DNA of 64,000 bases from Corydoras sp. C115 (GCA_019802505.1 JAFMOC010000037.1:4339501-4403500), one strand, 5' to 3'. Positions 46,701 to 58,696 are shown, numbered from the stretch's first letter. Notes: generated by a model not told the origin, from the letters alone. Program-made: numbers and translations.

Positions 46701-47446
46701 AAAAAGGGCTACCAATATCATTTATTATAAATTAGTTTAAACTGTGGGGTCGAAACGGTGGACAGATTTCTGTACTGTTAGCCAAATGTGTCTAGAATTC
46801 ATGTAAAACAGGATCCTGAGTAAAACTCAGGATTAAAATATTTTTTAGCCATTTCAGTTTAAATGAACACCCTTTGTAAAAGCCAGACAACATGCTAGCT
46901 TATATTCAAGAACACTTTACTGGAGCTTTATAAAGTATTAATGTTAAATGTACTAAGGATCTATGAATGAGTATAACTTCATTAAAGAGTTAGCAAAAAG
47001 CTAGCTTAGTCAGTGCACAAAAGAAAGAACTGCTGGCTTATATGGTAACATAAAACATCTTTAGTTTGGCAAATAATTTGAGCCCTTGAGTTTTCCCTCT
47101 TTGTGGGATTTTTTTTAGCACCAGATCAGAGTGGAAACAAGAGTCCACTTTGATTTAGTTCAGGTTCTGAAAGTAAACACATTCATTTTTACTACAATGG
47201 AGCAATTAAATTGTAATCCTATCATAATTAAGTGTTTAAAATTAATTACAAAGCCCAATTACAAAGTTTGTAATGTAGTATCCTGTGTTTCTGTGTCACC
47301 AATTCATACATTTTAACATTTTATATACATTGTCAATTTAAAATGTGTTTTTACTCCCAGAACTAGAAAATTCAGATGTTTTAGAGCAGCATCCTTAGAT
47401 CTGCATTCAGTCTTGAAAAGACTGAACTGATTCTAGACCAGTGCTC
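43768..47446. other. AT-rich, SINE-free intergenic sequence
   Basis: A (TG)n tract is at 44320-44344 and a poly-C run at 45129-45143. CACCAATCAGACGCAATATT near 44645 and the following words recall old teleost repeats. A 96-codon plus frame at 45536-45826 follows a TTTGCAGG sequence but has no recognisable content. ATCCTGAGTaaaACTCAGGAT near 46811 is a small 9-bp hairpin. The cxcl12 3' UTR may reach into the right part of this stretch. Confidence 0.4.
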
Positions 47447-47450
47447 TTAA

Positions 47451-48069
47451 AGGAACAGTTCATTAAAAATACAGAAACACCAAATGTGACTCTTTTCTTG
47501 CTTAAAAAGCACATTAAACATTGTCCTTGTTCTAAAGTTTTGTTTGGTATTCTCATTTCACATGTGGTTAAAAGTTTTAGGTTAAGAATTTAGTGTTAAA
47601 AAGTAAAGCTAGAATTCATTTCAAACGTTGTGATTAGAATTTAGCTGATAGTGTTATATTTAGTGGTATAAATGTTCTGTTTAAGATTGGGATAGGGGTT
47701 TAGGATTGGGGTTAGTAGCTATGAGGTTGGGTTTAAGTCAGAATACAGGATTGATGGTTAAGATTAGTGGATGAAATTCTTATAGTTGTGGTTTAGAAAG
47801 AGGATTAGATGTCAAGGTTTAGATTTGGGGCAAGGTCTAGGGTTGGGATTAGAATTCAGACATAGAAGGTGAGATGTAGTGTAAGGAATTAATAACAGTA
47901 GTTTATGAATAATGGTTTATTGATTAAAATTGACAGATTGGAAAATAATCAGATTTTTTAAAATTGACTGTGGGAATCCTATTTGTTCCTCGGTTCCGAC
48001 TCGGCCACACCCACAAATCTTAACAAATCAGATGCTTTTTAGGGAAAGAAATGTTAATGAACTGTTCCT
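47451..48069. mobile_element. TTAA-flanked MITE
   Basis: Perfect 16-bp terminal inverted repeats, AGGAACAGTTCATTAA at 47451-47466 and its complement at 48054-48069, are flanked by TTAA at 47447-47450 and 48070-48073. TTAA target sites are typical of piggyBac and Kolobok families. The 619-bp element has no transposase frame. Its middle (about 47570-47880) is a degenerate TTAGGG-like G-rich repeat on the plus strand. Confidence 0.85.
47570..47880 (+). repeat. degenerate telomere-like G-rich repeat
   Basis: Imperfect units such as GGGTTTAGGATTGGGGTTAG and TCTAGGGTTGGGATTAGAAT recur over about 300 bp inside the MITE. Composition is strongly G/T-biased on the plus strand. Confidence 0.6.
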
Positions 48070-48262
48070 TTAAAGTTAGCATATTTTGGCGTGTGGTTTA
48101 AACTCAACACTGATAATCAGTAACATAAAGGCACAAAGTAACAATAAAGTATAAAAACAACTTTACACTCTTTTCCACATTCATTGCAGCAAACACCTGC
48201 ACAGGTACGAAATCTCACAACGGCAACATGGTGATCTGTGCTCGTGTATGTGCGCGCGCATG

Positions 48263-48263
<1 letters not shown>

Positions 48264-48309
<46 letters not shown>
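48264..48309. repeat. (TG)n microsatellite in probable cxcl12 3' UTR
   Basis: About 23 TG units on the plus strand, i.e. (CA)n in the cxcl12 transcript, 170-220 nt after the stop codon at 48482. Confidence 0.9.
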
Positions 48310-48312
<3 letters not shown>

Positions 48313-48481
48313 GGTTCGATGCAGGATTAAAGGCATTCCTAGGCGAAGTGCTGTTTGTGCAAGCAGTCCACAAGTGGACAAATTGTGTCTGTGTGCACGC
48401 GTGCGTGTGTGTAGAAAAAAAGAGGTGCACATGTGATACACAGCTCAGTTCAGGGATGAATCTTCTCCGATCCCTCTGAAT

Positions 48482-48512
48482 TTAAACATCCCGCTGCTTT
48501 GATTTCTTTATT
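48482..48512 (-). CDS. cxcl12: cxcl12 exon 4, coding part
   Basis: After a TTTTGCAG acceptor (48513-48514), the exon completes a Lys codon and adds IKKSKQRDV before TAA at 48484-48482. The basic tail corresponds to the extended C-terminus of fish isoforms, which in the family strengthens heparan-sulfate binding. The 3' UTR continues leftward from 48481; I did not fix its polyadenylation site. Confidence 0.85.
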
Positions 48513-51500
48513 CTGCAAAACATGAAAAAAAGGTATAAAGCGTCTAATTCTACACAGAATTACTAAGTTCACACAAAGTCCAAAGTGTTTTGATGTCTCT
48601 AATAATAGATTTGTACAACATCCATAATGAAACCAACCAACAAAACCTCTTAATGATGTTTGAGGCCATTTACCTGACAAAAGACTGTACTTTTATTTTA
48701 CAGTGGACAAAGCTGGATTTATAAGGACAAACATGCATTCATTTATGGTAAAACAAACTCATGGTGACATTAAAAGTTGTCTGATAAAATCAATCAATCA
48801 ATCAGTGTTCAAAATCTGTAAATTAAAGCACTGTACTTTTAGTCATCCACCAATGGTTAAGTCTGAGACAGTAAAATAAGAGTAAGACAGCATTTAGAAT
48901 TTTTTTTCATGGTTAGTAAAATAACTATAAACAAGACTATAATAATGAAGATAATTCCTTAAATGTTGAACACTTTTTTTTTTAAAAGTCAAAGCACTTT
49001 TCGGGATCTGTGTGTTTTAAACTGGGCTTGTGACAATATTTTCTGCAAATGGTGTTAACGTTAATTCATGTGCAATTGGTTGCTTCCAATTCACCTAAAT
49101 ATACGTTTCCTCTGTGTACAATAGCATTAACCACCCTTTAGCCACTTTAACAAATATCTGTTGTAAAAAAAAAAAAAAAAAAAAAAAGGGGGGTGGGGGC
49201 GCAGCTTCGAATAACAATCAGGTTTGATGAATTTACAGTATAGTTGGTTTTCTCCATGGCTTCTGACTTATAACCTCCATATACTCCCAAAGAGTAAGTA
49301 TGTCAAATGTTGTAGTAATTGAAACAATAGAGTTGATTTTTATAGGGTATACACACATATACACACACAATCGTGCCCTTATATTTAAAATGTTTACACT
49401 TAAACAAAAAAATAGTAGAAAACAAAACAAAAAAAATGCCAAAGTTTCCCCTAAATCCTCAAACTGCAGTCAGTGATGGTGAAACCGCTTCAAGAGTGAT
49501 GGGGTTAAGTTGTGTGAAAACTAAGACCATGTAGCTTCACTGTATAATGATGTGTTAACGAAAGTGGTGAAAAGACAGACTAACGAAGTCTGTCGAAAGC
49601 TTTTGTTTGGCTTCCTGCTGCCTCGTTTGCTCTGGTGCTGAGGGTTTTACTTACTTGCTAATGGCTTTCTCCAGATACTGTTGCAGCCATTTGGTCTTGG
49701 GGTTGATGCAGACCTCTCGATTGTTCTTTAGCTTCGCACTGTAACAAGAGACACACCGGAGTGAATCAGAGACAGATAACAAGGATGAAGCAAAGAGGAA
49801 AGGGTGAATGGATTCAGATTCAAATGTAAAAGACTGCAAAAGAAAAAAAAAAAACTATTTTTATTTTTATTTAAAAACTTTTGTATGTGGAACTCTGAAG
49901 CAGATACATTGTCAATTTCTATGAATTTACATTTATATTAGGTAAAAATATATATTCTTTAGATTTATGAACTGATTAAACGTTACAAGGGGACATAATG
50001 TGAGTATAACTGAGTCACTAGTGGAGAAAAGTATCTGATGGAAAATCTCTGATTTGTGCGTTAATGACAGCAGGTGAATTGCTGATAATGAGAGACTGTT
50101 TTTAATGAAAAACCAAGTGAATGAGGTAATGGTGTGTTCCTCCCAATGCAGCCCTGAACTAAGTCAGTCCTGTGTATCAGATTGGCTTTGCTTTCCGAAA
50201 TCTGCTTCATTTCAGTCTCAAAATTTAAACTCACCCTGCCCTATAAAGCCACACGAATAACCATTTAACCTTCAAATACATGCATGCATACATTGTTTGA
50301 GCAGTTCAACTAAAACCTGCTATGCACTAATTATTAAAATATTGTATTGTCTAATTATCTAAGGTTTATTATTTAACCTCCTTAGTTTATTTAACCTTTT
50401 GAGAACTTTACAGTGCAGCTGTTTTTTTCATAACTACTAACTTGTGTTTGAATTGCATCAATAAAGTAAGTTAGCATAAAAAAAAAACTTGATGTATGCA
50501 TAAAGTACTACAGATCGAAATGTAAAGCAAAACGGTTTAATCTTTGATGCCAACATACTTTACGTGCATGGTAGACATTTATTGTATTAATTTATATTTA
50601 CTGAAAAGTTTAATTTCTGAATAGTTTATAAAGAAAATTCATTTGAATGGATATTGTACTGCAGAAGTCAGAAGGATCTGGAGGCCCTTGTTATACAAGG
50701 AGTTTAATTCTGTTTTAAAAAATCTTGCAGTGTACAGAAATATGCTTCATGAAATATTTTGAAAATGTATTTTTCTACATTTTTCCAGTAGTTAAATCAC
50801 AGTCATTGTTGTGACACAGGGACCATCATGTGTTATTACACCAACCACAAACACATGCTCTCCATACTGCAGAACACTTGAGCATAAACGTTCTGTATTA
50901 TAAACGCACGGGGTCAAAAGTGGCAAACTTATAAAAGGGACTTTACTGAAATTTTGTATTTAATGTATAGAACTGCATGTGCTATTCATGAGCATAACAT
51001 TTCCTCCTGCAAAATACATGAGCTTTGTGTCTGCATACATTATATAGCCAATATGTATTGATGTCATACCAAAACCAGGTGCCTTCCTGTGGCAACAACA
51101 AATTCCACTCATGTTCTACTACTTGAATGCAAACCTATATACACGTGTATACTTATAGGTTAATAATAAGTAATAATAATAAATAATAAGCGTCCAGGGC
51201 AGAGAAGATCATTAAAGTAGGTGTTATAAATACCCCAAAAAAATACTTAGGTAAATATAAGCCTTAGTATGAATTTATTAAGTAGTATTATATATATATA
51301 TATTATATATATATGGAGTATATTTCTAAACTAATAATGTATCATGTTTTTTGTTAAGCTTAAGCGGTTGCAGCTGATTTAAATTACAAAGTTGTAGATC
51401 ACAATTTAGTATTTGAACTTTATCCTGCACTAAGGTTTTTTTTTTTTTTTTTTTTTCTTTTAAAGTGACATAATCAGATTCCAAACTGTTTTGGAGACTT

Positions 51501-52249
51501 TGATGATGATTTTAAATGCTCTATATAATAATGTAATGTATATCTGAGTCATTTTTGGAATTTAATGCTTTTGTAAATAAGTTGACAAAACTTTTAGCTT
51601 TTGCAAAAAAAAAATCTAAACTAAAACAACTTTGTGATCTGCTTAAATGAAGTAATGCAGTCAGAGGTAAATATATAGCATTGTTATTCAATGACTAAAA
51701 AATAATCAAATAAAATATAGGACTAGAACATTCCCATTTTGCTAATAAAGATAATAAACTAATAGGGACCAGCATTTAATCTGATCTTATTTGGTTGATA
51801 TTTATATAGTATGTGTGTTTAAGTTTTTAATTATAAAATTTAGTACTCATCCTCACATTCAATAGACAGTTATAGTCCTCCTTCTGTTCTGATCAACCAA
51901 AAAACTCTTTGGAAGAACCATAAAATAGGTTCCTGCTTTCACTCCCCCATCACACTTCAGCGCCAAAAGGTCATGTTTGAGAATTAACAGCTCAGAGGGG
52001 GCGCTACTCACACCACTGCTGTCACAAATTACCTTTACACACACACACTCACACATGCATGCACCCACACACACAAAATGGTGCAGAAACAGTATCTGCA
52101 TCCTGGGATTGTGGTGTGTTGTATTGCTGTTGATGTTGGTTTAGTTTCATGTTGTGTTTTTTTACAAATAGTGCAGACATGAACAGCAGGTAGTAAGTAG
52201 CTCACAGCTAGCTAATGTCAACTGCAAATACAGCCCTGTTTGTGTGTGT

Positions 52250-52286
<37 letters not shown>

Positions 52287-55200
52287 TTGAGGTGGTATTT
52301 GGAGAGGGGTAGTGTTACAGCTGTCTGTCTTTCATCTGGCCCATTGATGGATCCTAGGGGTTTGTGTGTGTATGGGGGGGGGGTATAACTCTGAAGTCAG
52401 AGATGCTTCAGATTCAGGGCTGAATTCTTACATAAACACCATTTAGGTGCTGCGGCCCAATGTGTGTGTCCCCAGGACAAAATGTCTGTCCTGGCTGACC
52501 TTTTGCCTTACTGTGACCCCCCAAAACCCTTTTTTAAGTTCTCAAAGCTTTTAGATTAATACGTTCCAGGTTGATGCCAAATGTTAGCAGCTAAACAGAT
52601 TAGCGGCACATCTGAAAACATTCAGTAAAAAAACAAACGTAATCAGGTTAACCTTTAATGATGATTTCCTCCAGAAAGAAAACACACAGTATCTCACACT
52701 TCCACTTATCTTGATACTGATAAAGACCTCAATCCCTGGGCAAACTTTAACATACGAGTCCAACCTTTGTCTGTTATCTTTGAGGAGTTAAGTAGGTTCT
52801 CCATGTGATTGTGTTGCTCCACTTTTTAAATATCTAGTTATTGTTTCATTGCCAAAAACACATCACCTGCTTGTAATTGCCAACTGTGTATTAAAAAACA
52901 TGCTGTACAGATGACATGAAGTTTGAAGATCACTAAACCTTAGCCTGCATGTTGAACATTCTCATCCAAAACCATCAATAATCATTTATAAGGACTTGAC
53001 ACTTTTACGACCTTCACTTATCCAAGGCTTTCCAAAAGTAAATAAAAGATTTGTTATTTCAGGCAACTGATGTTGTATGAGAAGCCTTGGCTCATTATCA
53101 ACTTTCCAATTCATTTCAAAGTTATTCCAGGGGGATGAAATCAGGGCACTGTGTATCTCACTGAAGTTCCTTAGACCTGAACCCATCAGTCTGAAAGGCA
53201 ATTGTCTGTAGTGTCATACTACGCAACATTAACACTAAGCAATAACCATTCAAAATAGTTTCGGTGAAATATTGTGCAAAGAGATTTAAGTGTGTTGTAA
53301 AGATTTAGAGTTCCACATTAACATTGTGGTTTCCAGCTCTGAGCTCTAAAAAAGCTGCAGCATTTCCTCTTAATAAACAAAAAAAAATTAGATGTCCGTT
53401 TCATTTTAATACTTACATGACTTGAAACGGGCAGTGTGGTGTGTGAAGGAACTTGATCTCACGGATGTTCCGCTGTGGTACCGTGCTTACAGTCGAGCGG
53501 CACCAGCATCTTTCCAACAGACTGATAGGCTTTGCTAAAATGATTAAAACAGGATTACATTTCCACAGATATCTTCCAAAGCTGAAAATATATAATAATC
53601 TTTACAAACTTTTACCATTTTATTATACCCCTGAAATAAATTTATTTATTACTGTTCTTTTACAACTATATATTTCTTCATAGAATATTTCTTTTTATTG
53701 TTCATTTCAATATAAATGTTATTACAAAAACATTTTAAATTGGACTTTACTATTTTATTATTTTACAGGAAAACATTAGCATGTAGATTTTTCATTACTT
53801 GTATTTTTTATTCGTATTTGTTATATCATGTATTTTTTAATTATTTGTAGCACAAAAGTAAATCTGAATAATGATCTAGATATTTTATATATAGTCATGT
53901 GATTTTGCTCTTTTATGTATAGCATACATATACAGACAGGTCCACTGTGTTAAAATGTATCAGTAATATACAGTACTACATTTACATTTAACTGAGTCCT
54001 ATATTTTTATATACCAAATGCATACTATTTGAGCTCACTATGTACAACTCAGCACACAAGGTCATGAACCCTTAACCTTCTGCTCAGTGCTCTTACAGTC
54101 TGAAAAATAGTGCTTTAACCACAACTTTAACTGGCCTTCAAACAGTGAAAATAGACCACTAAATCATGACTGATATAAATGTAAGATAAGTTTTTTTGCT
54201 ATCTTTGATTTGCCAAATTCTAAAGTTACATAATAAATGTTGGAGAAAATGCCTCAGAGATAAAGAAGGTGCAATTTCAAACACATTTTATGTAACAAAC
54301 TACTTAAAGGGAATGCTAAGGGAAGTGCAACATTACTACCTGTTGTAGTAATTCATATTAATATAAGTAGCTCATCAGCCATCAGCTCATCACAAAATAA
54401 TTAGTTCAATAAATTGAGATACAAAAGCGCTTAAATGCAACACTAAACATATTAACAATTTTACACCCTTGAATATTTTTTTCTCCTAAAAATAGAAGAA
54501 GTATTTCTATTTATCCTGTGGATAAATAGAAATACTAAACTATGGACAGTGTAAAACATTAAAAGGTTAAGCATCTGACAACTAAAGCAACTACAATGCA
54601 AACCTTTCTTTCGAACACAGCTGAATAAACTCAACAGTTTTTGCAGAACGGGTCCACCTGCACCCACATCATTAAAATGAGATTACACCAACTCTGCACT
54701 CTTGCTCAGTATTATCATCAAGGACCCTTAAAGTCTGTTAAGGAGTGCCAATTTCACAGCGGATTCCAGTTCAGGTCTGAAATCACTGAATCTGATAAAG
54801 AGTGTGAAGTGCATTCCAGGGTCTCGTCCTAAATCAGATAGGTCTCTATGTTCAGACCTGTTTGAGTGTGTAATTAATGATGTAAATCACATTGCACTTT
54901 TCTTCATGACATGTCTAATGTGTCTTAATACCCTGACTTGGTACCACTTTGTGTCCACTTGATGGACAACTTTTAAAGATAATACACTTCGTTGGTTAAC
55001 AGAGCATATGCACCTAAACTTTTTACGGTTCATTGCATCACTACTGAAATTACTTTTTATTTTGTAGTAATTGTGGCAGTTATTAAGATTTGCTCTACAG
55101 CAGATATACAATAATTTAATATGACAATTATACATGTATGAATTGATAAGTGATAAGTGTCTGATGCTGCAGGGTTGTCTTCTTTTTTTTATTTGTTAAA

Positions 55201-56337
55201 GTTGTTATTGATAATGTGTGACTGTGGTTTCATTTTATTGAATTGTATTTGTACCATTAGAACAAATCTATTAATCTATATAAAGGATTCTATTCTTCTA
55301 TTCTATCCATTATAGCAATATAATTAGTTCGCTTACTCAGCAGCAGACTGCCCTTTATGGTGCCTTGTTAAGTTGCAGTGCACATCATGGACTATGCTCA
55401 GTGTGCGCTCAACGCTCTACAATCTAATTAAGCCGTGCACAGCTAATCAGCCTGTTTAATTCTTTGTAAGTGCACTGAGGCAATCAGAATCAGAAATGCT
55501 ACCTCCTATGAAGAAAAACTAAAACATAAATTTAAGTAATAATAATAAAAAAAAAATGTCCATTTGATTAACATTTTGGCATCTGAATTACCAAGAAAAT
55601 TAATCACATTTATTATAAAAGAAAACACAGTATGATCAGTTTAACAGTATAAGCTGATAATGCAACCTTTCCAAAATAAATAAAAAAACAATCATCAAAC
55701 CAAAATAATTCAGAAATGAGTTTCATAATGCGGCAATCCATAAAAAAGTTTTTTTAGATAAAATGAAAATTGTAAATATGCAGCACATATATGAATGCAT
55801 TTTTTTTTATTTTAAAACATCAGCAATAAGAAATCCAAAGTAAATGCACCAACATGATTTAAAAAAAACTTTAATCTAAGTTTGTAACTGCAAATTACTG
55901 CTAAATTGTATACTGTATTGATGTAAGTAGATATTTAAATAGATTGCTGAATTGTATACTTTTGTAAAAACAAGTAGTTTGCTGAGCAAACAAATAAATA
56001 AAACTTTATTCTTTATAAAAGAAAACAATTAATGCACAATAAAACAAGAAATTTAACTGATGGAGGTGGAAAATATTTCTAATCTTTCTGTTTTAATCAA
56101 ACTTTTTCGTAAGCAAACCTTTTTTAAGTACAGATAGAACAACTTTACAGGAGTAATGTTAAATGTTTCATTTAAATATGTCGCTCAGAAGTGAAATTAA
56201 AAGTACTATATGTTAAAATGATCAACAAGTAATGAAAAGGTTAAAAAAAAAATCATATACAATTTCTTACCTTCAGTTTGTGGTTCCTTTACAAAAACCA
56301 TGAGGAACAACAGGAGCACCAATACTTTGACATCCAT
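48482..56337 (-). CDS. cxcl12: C-X-C motif chemokine 12 (SDF-1), whole spliced coding region
   Basis: CXCL12 is the secreted ligand of the G-protein-coupled receptor Cxcr4 (and of the scavenger Ackr3/Cxcr7); in fish it guides germ cells, lateral line and other migrating cells. Four exons (67, 118, 84 and 31 coding bases, phases 1, 2, 2) join with GT-AG introns of 2736, 3678 and 1142 bp into 99 codons plus TAA. Residues 1-23 form a signal peptide (MDVKVLVLLLFL core), and the mature chain starts KPISLLERCWC, holding the CXC motif and the N-terminal Lys-Pro needed for receptor activation. The remaining cysteines lie in TPHCPF and REVCIN, giving the four-cysteine chemokine fold; the helix KTKWLQQYLEKAIS follows and the tail is KIKKSKQRDV. 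Length equals that recalled for zebrafish Cxcl12a (99). Several residues (REIKF, NREVC, KIKK) seem to me nearer the b paralogue; an alignment is needed to choose. The gene sits in a SINE-free interval. Confidence 0.94.
48513..49654 (-). other. cxcl12 intron 3
   Basis: 1142 bp, AT-rich, with a long poly-A then G-rich run at 49167-49199. No repeat of the young SINE family. Confidence 0.85.
49651..49738 (-). CDS. cxcl12: cxcl12 exon 3, with alternative stop
   Basis: The acceptor TTACAG precedes 49738. The exon encodes AKLKNNREVCINPKTKWLQQ and YLEKAIS. Splicing at the donor AA|GTAAGT (exon end 49655) joins exon 4. Reading on without splicing gives AAG TAA, a 90-residue form ending ...AISK with the stop at 49653-49651. 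The same overlap of stop and donor separates the alpha and beta forms in mammals. Confidence 0.92.
49739..53416 (-). other. cxcl12 intron 2
   Basis: 3678 bp, AT-rich. (TG)n at 52241-52283, poly-T at 51437-51456, a short (TA)n at 51291-51314. No nested gene seen; conserved enhancers could be here but cannot be recognised without alignment. Confidence 0.85.
53417..53534 (-). CDS. cxcl12: cxcl12 exon 2
   Basis: Acceptor TTTTAG (53535-53540) and donor GTAAGT (53416-53411) bound 118 bases. They encode the end of Ala23 followed by KPISLLERCWCRSTVSTVPQ and RNIREIKFLHTPHCPFQV. The exon is not marked by a long ATG frame because it starts and ends within codons. Confidence 0.94.
53535..56270 (-). other. 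cxcl12 intron 1
   Basis: 2736 bp, AT-rich, contains the perfect hairpin at 54500-54536. No young SINE. Confidence 0.85.
54500..54536. repeat. perfect 17-bp hairpin in cxcl12 intron 1
   Basis: AGTATTTCTATTTATCC and its exact complement are separated by TGT. Confidence 0.92.
56271..56337 (-). CDS. cxcl12: cxcl12 exon 1, coding part (signal peptide)
   Basis: The ATG at 56337 opens MDVKVLVLLLFLMVFVKEPQ-TE and the exon ends after one base of the next codon at the donor GTAAGA (56270-56265). The Met at 56337 is chosen because a signal peptide starts there; in-frame ATGs at 56484 and 56604 lie upstream without a stop between but would bury it. Confidence 0.93.
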
Positions 56338-56700
56338 AGTGTGTGTGGAAAGCAGTAAGCACACGATAGTGTGAGTGTGTGTGTCTTTCTGTAGATCGCG
56401 GCCAGCTTGAGGGACACAGTGTGGTGCCACGGTCCTGAGCAGAGTGTTAAGAGGGTTTAGAGGGGTAGGAAAGCACTCCCACATGCTCAGGAGGAGGAGA
56501 GAGGGAGGGCGAGTGACATAGGCTAGAGAATCAGAGAGAGAGAGAGTATAGGAAAGTGGTGGGGTGTGTGAGTGTTTCTTTTGTTTCAAGACAAATGTCC
56601 CCAATTAAAATGTTTTGGCTGCAGCAGAAGTGTCAGTCTGCGTCCATCTCTCCTCTGGTCTCACCTCCTTAATATAATTCAATTTATTTGATTTTCAACT
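56338..56700 (-). promoter_or_regulatory. cxcl12: cxcl12 5' UTR and proximal promoter region
   Basis: On the minus strand a pyrimidine-rich, CT/CTC-repeat stretch (56480-56560) and CA-rich leader precede the ATG, and the block is GC-richer than its flanks. No canonical TATA box is evident close by, so the exact start site is open. Confidence 0.5.
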
Positions 56701-57339
56701 TATGTGAATTTAATTCTTACACTATTATGCATGATGCATGTTTCTTGTTTATGTTGTGATGGCTCTGTGTTCAGACAGTTCTTTAGCTTTTGACTTAAGC
56801 ATCAATAAAATAGAATCATAACATATTTATTTGCCTTTATCAACTTTTTGATCTATGGACTTCTAAAAGGCAAACGTACTCTATAATCTGGAGTTGCCCG
56901 AGAAAAAGGTGGATGTGGAGTGATAAAGGCAATTAAAACACTTAATATTTACACAATTTTAAATGTTTATCTTATAAAAGAAAATATGATCACATATGTG
57001 AAAACTTTTTCAGCACGAATGGTCAGTGTATAATGACTACTGAGCTACAAGTATATTGTAGACAATAATATGCCTTAACTTTTGTGGCCACATTTATTGA
57101 AAGACCTTTTCCTGTTTAAGCAATAAAGACAGCAGAAGCATATTGTGACTCAAAACTTGGCTCTCTGACCCACTACCACACACACTTCAAAAGTTACAAA
57201 TGATTCCAGTTATGTACGTACATAAAACAGTGTATGCCAGAACAATATCTAATGGCATAGTGGTCTATTTAAATAAGATAAATATCTTATTTTTATTTAT
57301 ATTATTTTAAATTATATATATATATAATGCCTTTATATA
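56701..57339. other. AT-rich sequence upstream of cxcl12
   Basis: No gene or young repeat recognised. Confidence 0.5.
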
Positions 57340-57546
57340 TCGAACCGGATTCCCGGTTCGAATCCCCATCTGGGTGGAGTTTCCATGTTCTCCCAGTGTC
57401 TGCGTGGGTTTCCTCCGGGTTTTCTGGTTTCTTCCGCGGTCCAAAAACATGGATCAAGTCAATTGAGTTCTTCAAATTGCCCCATGTAGAGTGTGTCTGT
57501 GTGTGAGTGAGTGTGTGTCCAGCGATAGGTTGGCGCCCTGTCCTGG

Positions 57547-57549
<3 letters not shown>
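57340..57549 (+). mobile_element. SINE truncated at both ends, running into (AT)n
   Basis: It starts near the B-box (ATTCCCGGTTCGAATCCCCA) and stops at CCTGTCCTGGGTGTAT, where (AT)n takes over in place of the rest of the 3' domain. No target site is visible. Confidence 0.9.

Positions 57550-57633
<84 letters not shown>
57550..57633. repeat. (AT)n then (AC)n microsatellite
   Basis: About 29 AT units followed by 13 AC units. Confidence 0.97.
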
Positions 57634-57634
<1 letters not shown>

Positions 57635-57659
57635 TACTGCATATAGAGGCAAATCATTT

Positions 57660-58693
57660 TACCTTGAATCCTAGTTTTGATTTATTCTAGAATTAAGAAC
57701 CTTTGTTTTTTAATACTTCATACGATTATTATAATTCGTTAATTTTAAAACGCACATCAGTTCTTAACATTCACCCCTTTAGCCACATGGAAAATGTAAT
57801 TGTCGTTTTGACACAACCAAACGAGTTTTTATGTTTTCCCAAAGCCTTTTTCATGCCGAATTAAACATAAACATCCAGAAATATGCATCGTTTAGCACAC
57901 AAGAAAAGCCTGGCGCCTAGAACAATATACAGTTAGAATGTGCTGTGTTTTGATGTGTGAGGAATCCAAAAATATTCGTCCATGATATGCATCAGTATAG
58001 CCATCCCATATTAGGATATGGCGTTTATTTTGCTTAGAAATAGTTGCTGATGGTTGTTAGGACCGAAAGGTAATGAAACAAATAGAAAAATTTTTTAAAG
58101 ATTCATTCTGCTGTATGGTAATGTAAGACTGTTAATGGTACAAAGGTTCTAGTTCCTAAAAAAGGATTGTAAAAAGTTCTGTCTAATTAACCCCATGAAA
58201 GCCATGAACTGCCACAGGCAGCTCAGTGGTAATGTTCAGCACTAAAGTAGCTGATGCCACCCTTTACATTCTAAAAGCCTTCAAGAACACCAAGATTTTT
58301 ATAGTGGTCCTTTTCATATGTAGTGAACATTCATTTAAAACATGATAAAATTTTACTACTTTTAACCTCACTATACTGACCTGTGCACATAAACCTCAGA
58401 AAAAGAACGAGTGTAGAGACCAAGTAATTTTCCTTTAGTAACAACATCAGTGATGAATATGGAAACCTTCCACATCATCCTTAATCCAAATTTTAATGCA
58501 ATTTAGTAGTTCTCGTAGATCTTGTAGTTGAACTGTATGACCTTAGCACAGTTGGATGGTAAAAGGGCCACCAGAAAAATAACGGCAGCTGCACAGGGTT
58601 ACAGGAAAGGAGGGATGTCTGTGTTTTAGAAATTATATTTGGTGGTTATATACAAACCTCACGTACAAAGAATTACTAAAAAATATATTTATA

Positions 58694-58696
<3 letters not shown>
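57660..58696. other. intergenic sequence
   Basis: No gene recognised. Confidence 0.5.

Noticed and set aside
47570..47880. Interstitial telomere from chromosome fusion
   Set aside because: The TTAGGG-like units are degenerate and lie wholly inside a TTAA-flanked MITE, which explains them better.
48181..48479. Frames rich in alternating Cys-Val or His-Thr
   Set aside because: Translation of the (TG)n tract in the probable cxcl12 3' UTR.
49651..49839. 62-codon frame starting at 49839
   Set aside because: The first 34 codons are intron 2; only the part after the TTACAG acceptor at 49739 is exon 3 of cxcl12.
56206..56604. 132-codon minus-strand frame starting at 56604
   Set aside because: Only its part from Met at 56337 to the donor at 56270 is coding; the upstream part is 5' UTR/promoter and the end reads into intron 1.
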